NCBI GenBank assembly: GCA_021399435.1
Contig: JAJTUP010000014.1
Location: 1,116,001 to 1,180,000 of the forward strand
Reading direction: 5' to 3'
Origin: Diaporthe sp. PMI_573
Lineage: Eukaryota > Ascomycota > Sordariomycetes > Diaporthales > Diaporthaceae
Length of the DNA stretch: 64,000 nt
The translations under genes and the position numbers were made by a program. Each line of letters opens with the position of its first letter. Position 1 is the stretch's first letter. Under the pieces are notes generated by a model. The model made no database searches. It was given only the letters and a program-made list of their open reading frames with translations, and was not told where the DNA came from. Below are positions 33,851-43,319 of this stretch, piece after piece.

Positions 33851-34531
33851 CTACTATTTCACCGACATGGAGCCAGTTCATTTGCAGTTTCATACGACTA
33901 TGTCTTCCGTTGAAGAAGGGATAGTGAGAATATCAAAACGAGTGCCTCGCGTTTTGCATGAAAATATTCATTGCCAATAGAAGAAATTCACAGGAGTATC
34001 AGACGCTACTGGGTTTCATGCTATACTCACCGGACATGATGCAACAGCGCTGCTTCTTGAAGCACTGTTGATAAAGTAGGCCCAACATGAATTTGAGAAT
34101 AGGCCCAGTGCCTGGGTTTATATTAGCTATTCAACCCATTCGAAGGGCTGGAAACCAGCCGTCCTCATATGCCTGTCGTAGTTTCTTAGCGAAGCGCTAA
34201 GAAATCACGACGCCCAGGCTAAGTCTCCGTCTCAGAGACCACACGCTCGTATTCACTTGGTAAATAGACCGCTCATAAACTAACTACCACCTAATACGAT
34301 GCGGCAATCAGAACGAAGTCATGCGGGAGGCCGGCCCATTACCTTTTCTGGTGGACAACAACCGAAACAAAACCGAAAACCTTCTGTCCACAAACCTTTC
34401 TTGTTTAAACACCCGCGTTGCGCCTTCTTTAAACTGCTCCAGAGGGCATCATCCCAACATCCTGCCTCTAATCTAATCACGCCTCGCTGAGAGTCTTGTA
34501 CCCTTCATCTCATCTAACATCAAACACGACA
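33851..34531. other. Intergenic spacer with a long hairpin
   Basis: No gene. Carries the near-perfect inverted repeat at 34175-34211 and the leader of the beta-trefoil-like gene. Confidence 0.5.
34175..34211. repeat. Inverted repeat, 17-nt arms, 3-nt loop
   Basis: Left arm GTCGTAGTTTCTTAGCG, loop AAG, right arm CGCTAAGAAATCACGAC. Fifteen of 17 positions pair. It sits in a non-coding spacer, so it could form a hairpin in RNA or DNA. It may be a small mobile-element remnant or a transcription end; no flanking duplication is evident. Confidence 0.6.
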
Positions 34532-35347
34532 ATGTGTGATCGCAAGCAAGACAACAGCGACCTTCGCTCAGTCAACACCGCAACGTCGTTCTCGGACGAC
34601 GGCATGATGACCCCAACTTCAAGCTGCTTCGAAAGGTACCTCGATACCGCATATATTCCCTCAGTCCCTTGTCCCGGGAAAATTTACAAAATCCATCTCC
34701 GGGATACAGAAAAAGTTATCATGGTTACCGAGGGCAGGGTCGTGGTCCAGTCAATGGACCAAGCCAAGCTCGGAGGAGGCTGGCACTGGGTTTGCGGGGA
34801 GAAGGGCAACTGGCTCGGCTTTCGGAACCATGTGACCGGAACCTATCTCGGTTGCACCTTATTTCCGGGTGTTCACGCTTATGCACGTCAACAGACATTG
34901 ACCGAGTCCTTCTGCGTCCGACATCATCCGCGAGGCGGATATCTGCTGCTTGTAAACAGCAAAGAGGGAGGCGGGATGGATCAGATAGCCTGCGCCTCAG
35001 ATGGGAAGAACCTCGAGCGGGTTGCGGGAGGCGGTGCTCTATGGATGTTTGAGGAAGTGTAGGTGAGAGTACCACTTTTTCTGTACAAGAACTGCACCAT
35101 TATTTCAAGCCCAACGTTTCCTGACGAAACAATTCACAGATGCACAGCAAGTCTGCTGCCCAGGACGAGTCTGCCCTGGACGAGCGTGCCCAAAACGAGC
35201 CTGCAAAAGACCGTCACCCGCCCCGAGCTCGATCCATTCGAAAGGATACTCTCCTGGGATTTGCGCAATGAGTATCTGCTTCTGGGTTGCATATCGGGCT
35301 TGTGCGTGATTTTCAGTCTGTATCTTTTAGCATCGCATGGCCCGTAG
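34532..35347 (+). CDS. Fungal beta-trefoil (fascin-like) protein, possible alternative membrane tail
   Basis: Unspliced, the frame from the ATG at 34532 runs to a TAG at 35062 (176 residues). After a Ser/Thr-rich head, residues ~50-175 form a beta-rich unit (YKIHLRDTEKVIMVTEGRVV, WHWVCGEKGNWLGFRNHVTG, GGALWMFEEV) that resembles fungal fascin-like beta-trefoil proteins. Splicing an 81-nt intron (GTAGGT at 35059 to CACAG at 35139) would instead join a second open segment ending at 35347. That adds about 69 residues with one membrane helix (YLLLGCISGLCVIFSLYLLA), a tail-anchored form. Which form is made cannot be decided from sequence. Function unknown; no signal peptide. Confidence 0.65.
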
Positions 35348-35572
35348 CTTGGATCTGGAAGCTTCAACACTTGGGCCATTGATAACCGTTGAGGCATGCG
35401 TGGGCCATATGGACATCAGACAGCTGGTGTCTTTCCCTTTGAAATTCAGATGACTGAGAATCAACCAGGAAAAGCAGGGTTGTGTCGAAATTGTGTGTTC
35501 ATTCATTGCCTCTACAGCTTCGGTAGATCACTATCTGAACTCGAAATACAACACACCTCAGACTTTGGGATC

Positions 35573-36947
35573 CTACATCCTCGTCAAAGGCAAGCCCTTG
35601 TGCCGTCGCACATCCTTGCTCCTCCTGACCGGCGCAGCTCTCCTGCCCACGGCACCGCCGACCGCCTCGACGGCTCTCGTCTGCAGGTCTCCCGTCTTCC
35701 CATCAGGCAGCACAGGCATGCCCTGCGTGATGCTCCCCGGTCCAAAGTCAGGCTCACCACCGAGCGAGCCAAAGACGTCACCGATGTAGTTAGACGGCTT
35801 GAACCCGAACTCAAAGGTGCAGTCCCACTCGCTCAGGATACCCTTGACGATCTCGACGCCGGCGTAGTAAATGTTATCGACGGCGATCTCGAAGCCGTTC
35901 TGGTCGTTGATCAGGAGGTGCTCGTAGGCGGTGACGCCTGGCGGGGGGCGGTCAAAGTCAGATCCCGTCCTCATGACGATGATGCGGCCAAAGTCGACCA
36001 GACCCTCGATGGCCATGCGCAGCAGGACCTCGAGCGTGGCGTTGTCCTCCTGCGCGCTCATGCAGTAGTGCCCAGAGCCGTTGGTCCAGAGCGTCGTGGT
36101 GTTATCAAACGCCTCGGCCAGCAGCGCGCCGGAGTAGTACACGTCGCTGGTGGCGCTGTCGCAGAGGACGACGGTCGGGCCTCGGGTGGCTGCGAGGTGG
36201 ACGGCCCCCGAGGCGGCGTAGCGGTTGCGGTACTCGGCCGCGACGGCGTTGTCGCTGAGGTTCGCCCTGGAGGCGAACTTGTACGCGATCTGCCGGAGGT
36301 TCTCGTTGACCTCGAACACCTCCGTGCCGTACCAGGTCTCGGGGAGGATGTTGGGCTGCAGGGTGCCGTAGCCCACGTAGCCGGTCGTGAAGTTCTCGGG
36401 CATCTCGCGGGCGTCGAATTCGTACTGCAGGGCGACCTGGACTGCATAGCGAGACAAGGCGACGCCTCCGAGCGTGGACCACTCAGGGCTGACGCCTGCG
36501 ATGCCACCGATCATGAAGTAGGTCGAGGTGAGGTCGAACTTGTCGGACAGCACGACGGCGGTCATAGTTGCGGCCGCGTTGATCTCAGACTCGCCAGTGG
36601 TGACTTGACATATCTGAAGGTCCTCGGTGCAGTGGACGTGAGGGAAGAGCATGGAGAGGCCTGGGGTGCTGATGTTGACTGCCAGCAGGTCGCCAAGGCC
36701 GCTGCTGGGGAGCTTCTCATACCAGATGTTCGCCTCAGGAGTGAACTGCACATTTCAGTTAGAACCAGATCGAAAAGGTTGAATGAATAAGACTCGTGAG
36801 TCAACGTACCATGCTGATGATGAAGAATTTGGGCGCGATGGGGGCCTCGCGGGTTGCGAGGTTCGCCTTTGGGCCCTTGATCGTAGCTGCGGCGGCCACT
36901 TGGCTGACGGCGAGCAGCGCCGAGGCTGCCGTTTGGAGGAAGCGCAT
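35573..36947 (-). CDS. Secreted purine nucleoside permease (NUP) family protein
   Basis: Two exons, 36947-36810 and 36745-35573, phase 0 with a 64-nt intron, give 436 residues. A signal peptide covers residues 1-21 (MRFLQTAASALLAVSQVAAA). The mature part carries the family's motifs: KFFIISMFTPEANIWYEKL, the YFMIGGIAGVSPEWSTLGGV glycine segment, DFDRPPPG and GVEIVKGILSEW. The family is named after the yeast Candida NUP and has a nucleoside-phosphorylase-like fold, so it may bind or cleave extracellular nucleosides rather than form a channel. Several N-x-S/T sites fit a secreted glycoprotein. The tail is Arg-rich. An equally long frame on the opposite strand is antisense coincidence. Confidence 0.88.
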
Positions 36948-38759
36948 CTTGAGGGCCGTTGAGCTGCTTCTTGGGTGAGGTGAAAGATGCTCAATACGGG
37001 GCCGAGGCGATGGACTTGACGACTACCAAGGATTGACGGAAAGCAGTGTCGAAGAAAAGGGTATGTACCAAGGTAGTGGGGTGGAAACCATCTTATAATT
37101 CCACACCTGCGCAGGAAACAAACAAACCACTTCGCGTGGCCAATGACCGAGTAACTTTCCTATCAGCAGGACCAGACTCCACCGGATTATGTCAGGGAAA
37201 AAGAAGAGGGATTGACCGTGATAGAGTGAAAAGGCTCGCATCGGTGAAATTCTTGTTGACATCCACTTGGAATGCACGATTGGGGCCGCCCCGCTCTAGT
37301 AAGGAGACACATTGAAGATCCTGAGGGCTGACCTCAAGCCACAGATCGTCCCGGTCAACCGCAAGTGAAGTCTGTGCCCAGCTGAGTGATGTTGGACATG
37401 ACGACCCGATGGCACTTCACCATCTCTCTCGGCACTTGTCCTCCAGCGGGGGCATCGCAATGGGGGCAGAGGGAAGACGAGAAGGTGGCATCGCCAGTCG
37501 GACCGGTGACGTCGGACCCAAAGATGTCGGATGGAACCCGTCTAGGGAAGATAAGAGAAGCATGGTCTGTCCTGTGACTGCTGAGGAACGGGAATTACTA
37601 TCGTGAGTCATGTCATCAAATCGCTAAAATGGGCCTCATGGCCTGCAGATCTCTTTGCCGACCTCTGTGGCGTCACATAGTCGAATATGGGTGCCGGTTG
37701 AGGTGACACGGCGTCGTGGTTGAGATGCTGTTCCAGCCCAAGGCAGGTGTCATGTCTGCATGTGAGGCGCTGGGCAGCTGACGATGACGACTTCCGGCAA
37801 ATGCGATAACCCAAGCTCGCTCTGCTGCTTGTCGTCCAGCTTCACTGCGAGGGCGGTGTGAGCAACTCACAAGACTGGAGGAGTAGATAACGGACGATGC
37901 CGGCAAACTTTTTCTCTTGAACTCCAGAATGCTTCGGGCCGAGATCAAGCTTTGTGGAGCCTCCTGGATCCCTTCTGGGGCCCTCCTGGGAGCAGTCGAA
38001 GCTGTTTTCTTGGGCGGCTCGTGATGAATATGCTACGCGATAACACTTTGCCGGCACCATCAATGGCGCTGCACAACGTTCGCCACTGCTGTGGTATGCT
38101 TCAGGCTCAACCTCTGGTCAAAGAAACGGATCTCCTATCTGTATGCTTCAGGTTGTTACTTCCGACCTGCAGAGAGATCCCGAGTGCTGCAGCTTGCGGG
38201 TGTTGGGGTCCCCTGGGATCGGGATCGAATGCAAGGTACGCGAGACTGTCTCCACACTGCGACCGCGTGGAGCCTGAGCACCATCAGCGAATTGTGAATC
38301 ACCTCGTTTTCGTGGTCTCGACTCGCAAGCGTCTCGCCATGAGCATCCTCGTCGTAAGGTCACACAAAGTCAACGGATCTGGGTCTCGGACTGTCCGGGG
38401 TTCCTGCCGTGCGTTCGAGACATAATCTCCCATCTCGAGATGATAGGCTCGCCTGACACTGACAGCTTTAGACAGCCAGGACTGCTTGTGTTGATCGACA
38501 CCCATCTGAATCACTCTTTCGAGGGAACGGATTTAATATCTTCTGATTACATGAGTCAAGTGAGTCTCAATCAGTCCTCACGCTAAAGAAGGCAAGTGGA
38601 GTTCAGGTGCAAGCCTTTTAACCTCTCCAGCATGCACTTTGACTTTGCACTGTTGGCACCCATCCGGTTTTCTCGTAGGTGGAACCTTGAATGCCCACTT
38701 GCTATATAAATACTTTTCTTCCCGGGGCCCATCGCACAGCGTCCCAACGCAAGCCAGTG
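36948..38759. other. 1.8 kb spacer between the NUP gene and tRNA-Gln
   Basis: No convincing coding region. One 157-codon frame at 37952-38425 (+) lacks motifs and overlaps frames on the other strand. The right end carries the TATA-like element ahead of the tRNA. Confidence 0.45.
38703..38712 (+). promoter_or_regulatory. Upstream TATA-like element of tRNA-Gln
   Basis: TATATAAATA lies 48-57 bp before the mature tRNA 5' end. Upstream TATA elements help TFIIIB placement at fungal tRNA genes; it could equally be unrelated. Confidence 0.4.
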
Positions 38760-38849
38760 GGTTCTATAGTGTAGCTGGTCATCACATCGGATTCTGATTC
38801 TCTCGTCAGTATCCTTCCGGGAACTCTGGTTCGAATCCAGATAGGACCT
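38760..38849 (+). tRNA. tRNA-Gln (CUG) with a 17-nt intron
   Basis: The cloverleaf can be drawn by hand. Acceptor arms GGTTCTA and TAGGACC pair over 7 bp with one G-U and discriminator T. D arm is GTGTAGCTGGTCATCAC. Anticodon stem TCGGA pairs with TCCGG. The T arm is TCTGG-TTCGAAT-CCAGA. The loop TTCTGA-[intron]-T shows anticodon CTG at 38794-38796. The intron (38798-38814) sits one base 3' of the anticodon, the standard position for nuclear tRNA introns. Boxes A and B are internal. No CCA is encoded, as expected for a eukaryote. Confidence 0.85.
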
Positions 38850-38866
38850 CTCCTCGAGACGATATC

Positions 38867-38870
38867 TTTT
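38867..38870 (+). terminator. RNA polymerase III T-run
   Basis: TTTT begins 18 nt after the tRNA 3' end. Four Ts are enough for Pol III termination in fungi, though longer runs are commoner. Confidence 0.45.
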
Positions 38871-39087
38871 GCTGTATGGGCCGGGGCCCGGAGACTCCTT
38901 TTTGGCTCTTGGCTTGTCTCACGACGTCAATATCACAAAAATGGCGCCGTGACTGGCTGTTGGATTATCGAGTCACGCATTTCAGGTTCATGCTTCATCT
39001 GGTTTTCCTTGCAGAATGATTTTGAGTAAGCCAGACTCAGCAAGTCCGACTGCTGCCATAGCTAATTACTGCCTCCAGGATGGACAC

Positions 39088-40356
39088 CTAAACAGCCGGC
39101 CCAGCATCGATAAATAACCTGTACGACCTGAATGGACCCTTCCTGTTGTCTGTATTATTGTACTGCCTCGACGGACCCAGTTCCAATTGGTTTGTACAGA
39201 AATAAAGATACCCATTCAGAATCGCAGCGCTGTCTGCGTGCTGGATCAGCCCGTTTCTCACCAGCGTCTTGACGTAGTAATTCTCCGCGGCGACGGGGCC
39301 CGACCCGCCGGCAGGAACGCCGTTGACCTCCTCAGTGATCCTCGACTGATCCGTCTGCACGTAGTAGATTGCGTTTTGCTCGCTGGCCAGCATGAACATC
39401 CGCCCCTGGTCGTCCGCCGTGAACCCGGCTTGCTCGGACCCGAGCTGTCCAGGGTCCTGGACCGCGGCCAGCACCTCTTCGTCTGTGGCTTCGAAGTTCT
39501 GTAAAATCTCCTGCGGTACATAGTAGAAGCGCCGGGAAGATAGAACGCCCCAATAGACTTGTCCGCCCTGGAGAGCTATCCCGTCTGATGAGGTGGTGCA
39601 GAATGACTTTGTCGTCCCGTTCCAGCAGTAGATCGGCTCCCCATTGTACGAACCCACATATCCTGGGTCTGCCATGACACTTGGCTGCCCAGCCAATCTC
39701 TTCACAACGCCGCCTGTGGCAAGGTCAACCGCCAGGAGTCCACCTTTCACTGACGCGTCCGTGAGGAAAGCAAACCCACCAGTCCCGGCGGTATTGTTGA
39801 TTCGCAGGTCGTTGAGGTTTGTCCCGCTCGAGAGAACATCATCCGGGAACAGATACGTCTTGACCAGCTCCTTCGTGGCGGAGTCAAACTGCACGATCTT
39901 CGCACCTCCTGTCACGGCAGGCGCGGTCTTCTTGTACGGGATGCCGTTGTCCAAGACCCAGAGCTGCCCATGGGCATCCAGCACTAGGTTCTGCACGTTG
40001 ATGAAGCATTCCGATGCATTTTGGCCAGGCTGGCAGTTCTGCATCTCGGCTGACGGCCAGGGCTCCTCGTCTGTGAAACTGGTGGCCACGGTCACCGCGT
40101 TGGTTGAATTTTCAAAGTTGCGTGGATAGGTCAGGTAGATGTTCTCGGCGAGATCTACTGCCAGGCCTGTTGGTGCCTTTGTGCTCTCGTGTACTGCCTC
40201 TAGAGCACCGCCGATGAGCTTGAAGTCTTGTACGCAGACGCCATTGGTGGTGTTGGAGCTCGACAGGGCTGGGTCGGGACACTCGGTGGGGAACGTCGCG
40301 ATGACAAGATCAGTGAGAGCAAAAACACCGAGTAGGAGTAAGTTTGATGAAGGCAT
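39088..40356 (-). CDS. Secreted yellow/major-royal-jelly (MRJP) family protein
   Basis: Intronless from the ATG at 40356: 422 residues with a signal peptide (MPSSNLLLLGVFALTDLVIA). An in-frame ATG 96 nt upstream would bury the signal peptide and is rejected. The mature protein has the six-bladed propeller signatures of MRJP/yellow: PTGLAVDLAENIYLTYPR, NVQNLVLDAHGQLWVLDNG, KIVQFD, YLFPDDV, LNDLRIN, FAFLTDAS, GIAL and AGFTADDQGRMFMLAS. The family is best known from insects and also occurs in some fungi and bacteria. Its biochemical role in fungi is unknown. N-x-S/T sites are frequent, consistent with secretion. Confidence 0.88.
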   Translation of the reverse strand: MPSSNLLLLGVFALTDLVIATFPTECPDPALSSSNTTNGVCVQDFKLIGGALEAVHESTKAPTGLAVDLAENIYLTYPRNFENSTNAVTVATSFTDEEPWPSAEMQNCQPGQNASECFINVQNLVLDAHGQLWVLDNGIPYKKTAPAVTGGAKIVQFDSATKELVKTYLFPDDVLSSGTNLNDLRINNTAGTGGFAFLTDASVKGGLLAVDLATGGVVKRLAGQPSVMADPGYVGSYNGEPIYCWNGTTKSFCTTSSDGIALQGGQVYWGVLSSRRFYYVPQEILQNFEATDEEVLAAVQDPGQLGSEQAGFTADDQGRMFMLASEQNAIYYVQTDQSRITEEVNGVPAGGSGPVAAENYYVKTLVRNGLIQHADSAAILNGYLYFCTNQLELGPSRQYNNTDNRKGPFRSYRLFIDAGPAV

Positions 40357-42347
40357 ATTGGCTAGATGGATGTGCTGAACTGCACACACCACTTGAATCC
40401 CACTATGGCCCAAATGATCGAGAGCTCGGATTCCCGGACGTGGTTTGTCCAAGCGATGATTCTTCTGTGGGAACCCTGTTTCTCTGTCGATAATTGCGTA
40501 CTCACTCCAACTCTGTTCGCAGTGGTGTGCGCAAAGTGCAAGAGCAAATCGAATGAATATCTGGTAAGACCTTGTCCCTCTAGAAATGTGAACAACGTTC
40601 GTTGTCCCCCCCCCCCTTCAGAACCTGCATTTGAGGACACCAGGTCACACGTGCTCATCACTCGGGGATGTGACGGCTTCATTACCAGGATCACCGCGCC
40701 ATTGGAGTGCAACAATGCAATTTAGTCCATGCTGTTATGATGTCCCTGATCCTTAGTAATCTCCCCGCACCAACATGATGTCAAGCGCTGTGCGCAGCGT
40801 CGTAGCCGGCATATCGGCAGGTAATTTTCTGAGGCTCAAGGGCTCCAGCAGATGAGAATCTATGATCCCCTGGGTTTTCCGTCAAAAGAGTTGCAAGGAA
40901 AATAATAATGCCAGTCAACGATGCACCGAGGTCGGGAAGAGGGAGGCAGCCCTGAGCTCCTGATCGGTGGGACTGGACTCAAGAACGTGAACCTTGGAGG
41001 TGAGAGGAAGATTGAAGACAGCTGAAGCTGGATGTTTTCTGAAATCTAGGAATAACTTGAAACAGCTTCAGATCTTTCAAGAAATACTCCAAGCAGGCCC
41101 TCCTTTGGACTCCTCATCAGAGGAAGGGGGTAAAGGGAGAAATATTATGGAGTGACCCAGGTCCACCTGCAACAAGTCAATTGCAGTAACTGATCACGTG
41201 GATTTACAAATCGTCCGACTTGGAAGGCAGGAGGAAGAGAAAGTTAGTCTAGTCAGTCGATTGGTTGGTCACAAGATCTCGGTCAGCTTAGTTTGCCGTC
41301 GGCTGCAGTCGTTACCACAAACCTGGTCATTCCGATGAACAGAGAATGACTGTGCTAAACATTGACCCGGGCGTGAGGTGAGTCACGGCCGAAGCAAGAC
41401 AACTTGCTTCCCATTAGGTGCGGGTAGGTGACGTTCCGGACTCTAAGCCCCTGTCGTAGTTCAGGGCCGTCAGTCCTGCACTGATTGATCGTTCACTTTG
41501 TCAACTGCTTCTATTGACGATTTGTCCGGCGCCAAGAGGCGGAAAACCAGCACAGCGGACCGGGTCCAGACGCATGTTCAATTTAATTTGCTCTCCAAGT
41601 CGTATTGGATTTATCCGGGCCGCCCAAGGACCCTGAAATTCGAGAGCCGGCCTGCTCGACGGCCAAGCGCTTTTAAGCGCTTCTATGCTAGCCTGGCGTG
41701 CTTTAATATATCAAACAACCACGATGCTACCCTCCAGGTCTGGACCCTCGGAGTCGAGCCCAGAAAATGGGTAAGGACTATCACTATTAAAAGATTTAGC
41801 CTCTTAAACTCGCAGTAGTGCTGCACTTTATTACTGATAGACAGAGCCGCCAGAGCAATGTTATATTGCACGATGGCATCCCCGCAGCACTGATTCGGAA
41901 ACTAGTCCTCACGGGACCAAGCTGCCCTATATTGGACCCTTCAGCTTGCTACCCACGGACGGACTTCCAGCTTTTCACTCTAGTTTTGGACGACCTAGAC
42001 GTTCTTGGCGCCTCGATAACCACTGGATTTTGGTAATCCGGAAGCAACCGAGTCCCCAATGCATGCTACAGAGCATGTAGTGGTCGACGCGTTATCGTAC
42101 GAGAAGCCACTACTGAAAGGCAGCGTTGCAAGCTTCACATCTGGCGTGCTCGAGGCAAGGGTCCAGACACATGTCCTTACTGATCTAGACCTGCCGAAGT
42201 TGAAATCCCCCACGGGGAAGTGGGTATAAATGTGCCATACCCATCCGCATGTCCTCGATGAGGAAAGATCTTCCTACAGCGTAACTTTGTTCATCCATGA
42301 CCCAATAATACTGCTGATTATCGTCACATTCAACGTGCTTTGACACT
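40357..42347. other. 2 kb gene-poor interval with a C11 tract and possible element remnant
   Basis: A run of 11 C lies at 40606-40616. Between 41498 and 42230 there are decayed open frames on both strands, not recognised, interrupted by stops. One plus-strand stretch near 42080 reads VVVDALSYEKPLLK, faintly like the NVVADALSR region of gypsy polyproteins, but this is too weak to call a transposon. The DUF4360 promoter occupies the right end. Confidence 0.4.
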
Positions 42348-43319
42348 ATGAAGTTCCTCTCACTTCTGCTCGTCCCAGCCCTCGTGGCCGCGCAGGACAT
42401 CACCATCTCCAAAGTACAGTACTCTGGCAACGGATGTCCTCAGGGTACTGTCTCAACGTCGATCTCTAGTGACAAGACCGTGAGTCTCTCCTACCCAAGC
42501 ATGCCCTATGTCTCCAATTATATTTATCATTGAGCTGGACTTGGATCAGCAGTGTCTTAAGCCCTTCACCAGTCCTTCGTGAGCTAAAACGATAACTAAC
42601 CAACTTAGATCGTCACCCTGGGCTTTGACGGTTTCCAAACATATATTGGACCTGGGACAACGATCAAGGATCGATCGAAGAACTGTGTAAGTCCTTCTCC
42701 GTTTTCCATGTTCCAACCCTTCACGACGCCCATCTGCCAGAATATTTTCACTTTCTTTTTGATACACATTTGAGGAGCAAGAATTGCACCCCATGTTAGA
42801 AATCATCAACCGAACAAATCCCAAATTCATTCACAACACCTATTGGCCAAGCTTCGTCAGGGAAGAGAGATGGAAACAGTCACAATCCGAGCATAACTCC
42901 CACCATCATCGCATCACTGACTATAGAAATAGCAAATCCACCTGACTCTCAGCTACCCGGCCGGCTACTCCTTCGCAGTCGTCGACAGCACCTACCATGG
43001 CTACGCGCAGCTCGAGGCGGGCGTCACGGGAACCTTCTTCAGCCAGTACTACTTCAGCTCGGACGCCTCCAAGACCTGCACCACGCAGTCCTCCATCACC
43101 GGCGGCGGGCTCTGGGCCGATGGCCAGGTCTACACCAAGGAGGACGTAGTCCCCACCCCCAACTACGTCAAGAGCAAATGCGGCCAGACCGAGATCCTCA
43201 ACGTCAACAACCGTGTCGCGCTCACCTCAACCGACACCAACGCCTTCGGCCAGCTCACTGACGACGATGCCACAGTCGACGTGAGCCAGCAGGTCCATAT
43301 CGCGTGGTTCAAATGCTGA
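42348..43319 (+). CDS. Secreted DUF4360 protein
   Basis: Three exons, 42348-42479, 42609-42686 and 42933-43319, all joined in phase 0, give 198 residues; the 246-nt second intron is the longest in this gene. A signal peptide (MKFLSLLLVPALVAA) precedes the DUF4360 pattern: YSGNGCPQGTVSTSISSDKT, GFDGFQTYIGPGT, KDRSKNCQIHLTLSYPAGYS, then an SQYYFSS segment and LNVNNRVALTSTD near the end. Conserved Cys pairs suggest disulfides. These proteins are secreted by many ascomycetes and some basidiomycetes; the function is unknown. It is flanked by the secreted MRJP-like protein and the pectin lyase. Confidence 0.9.

Noticed and set aside
35396..36790. 464-codon open frame on the plus strand
   Set aside because: It is antisense to the NUP-family gene, whose minus-strand product has a signal peptide, intron consensus and family motifs. 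The plus frame has none; GC-rich third positions explain its length.
40606..40616. Biological meaning of the C11 run
   Set aside because: Homopolymers of this length arise easily by slippage or sequencing error and nothing nearby depends on it.
41498..42230. Retrotransposon polyprotein remnant
   Set aside because: Only a faint VVVDALSYEK resemblance. No protease, reverse transcriptase or integrase motifs and no long terminal repeats are visible.
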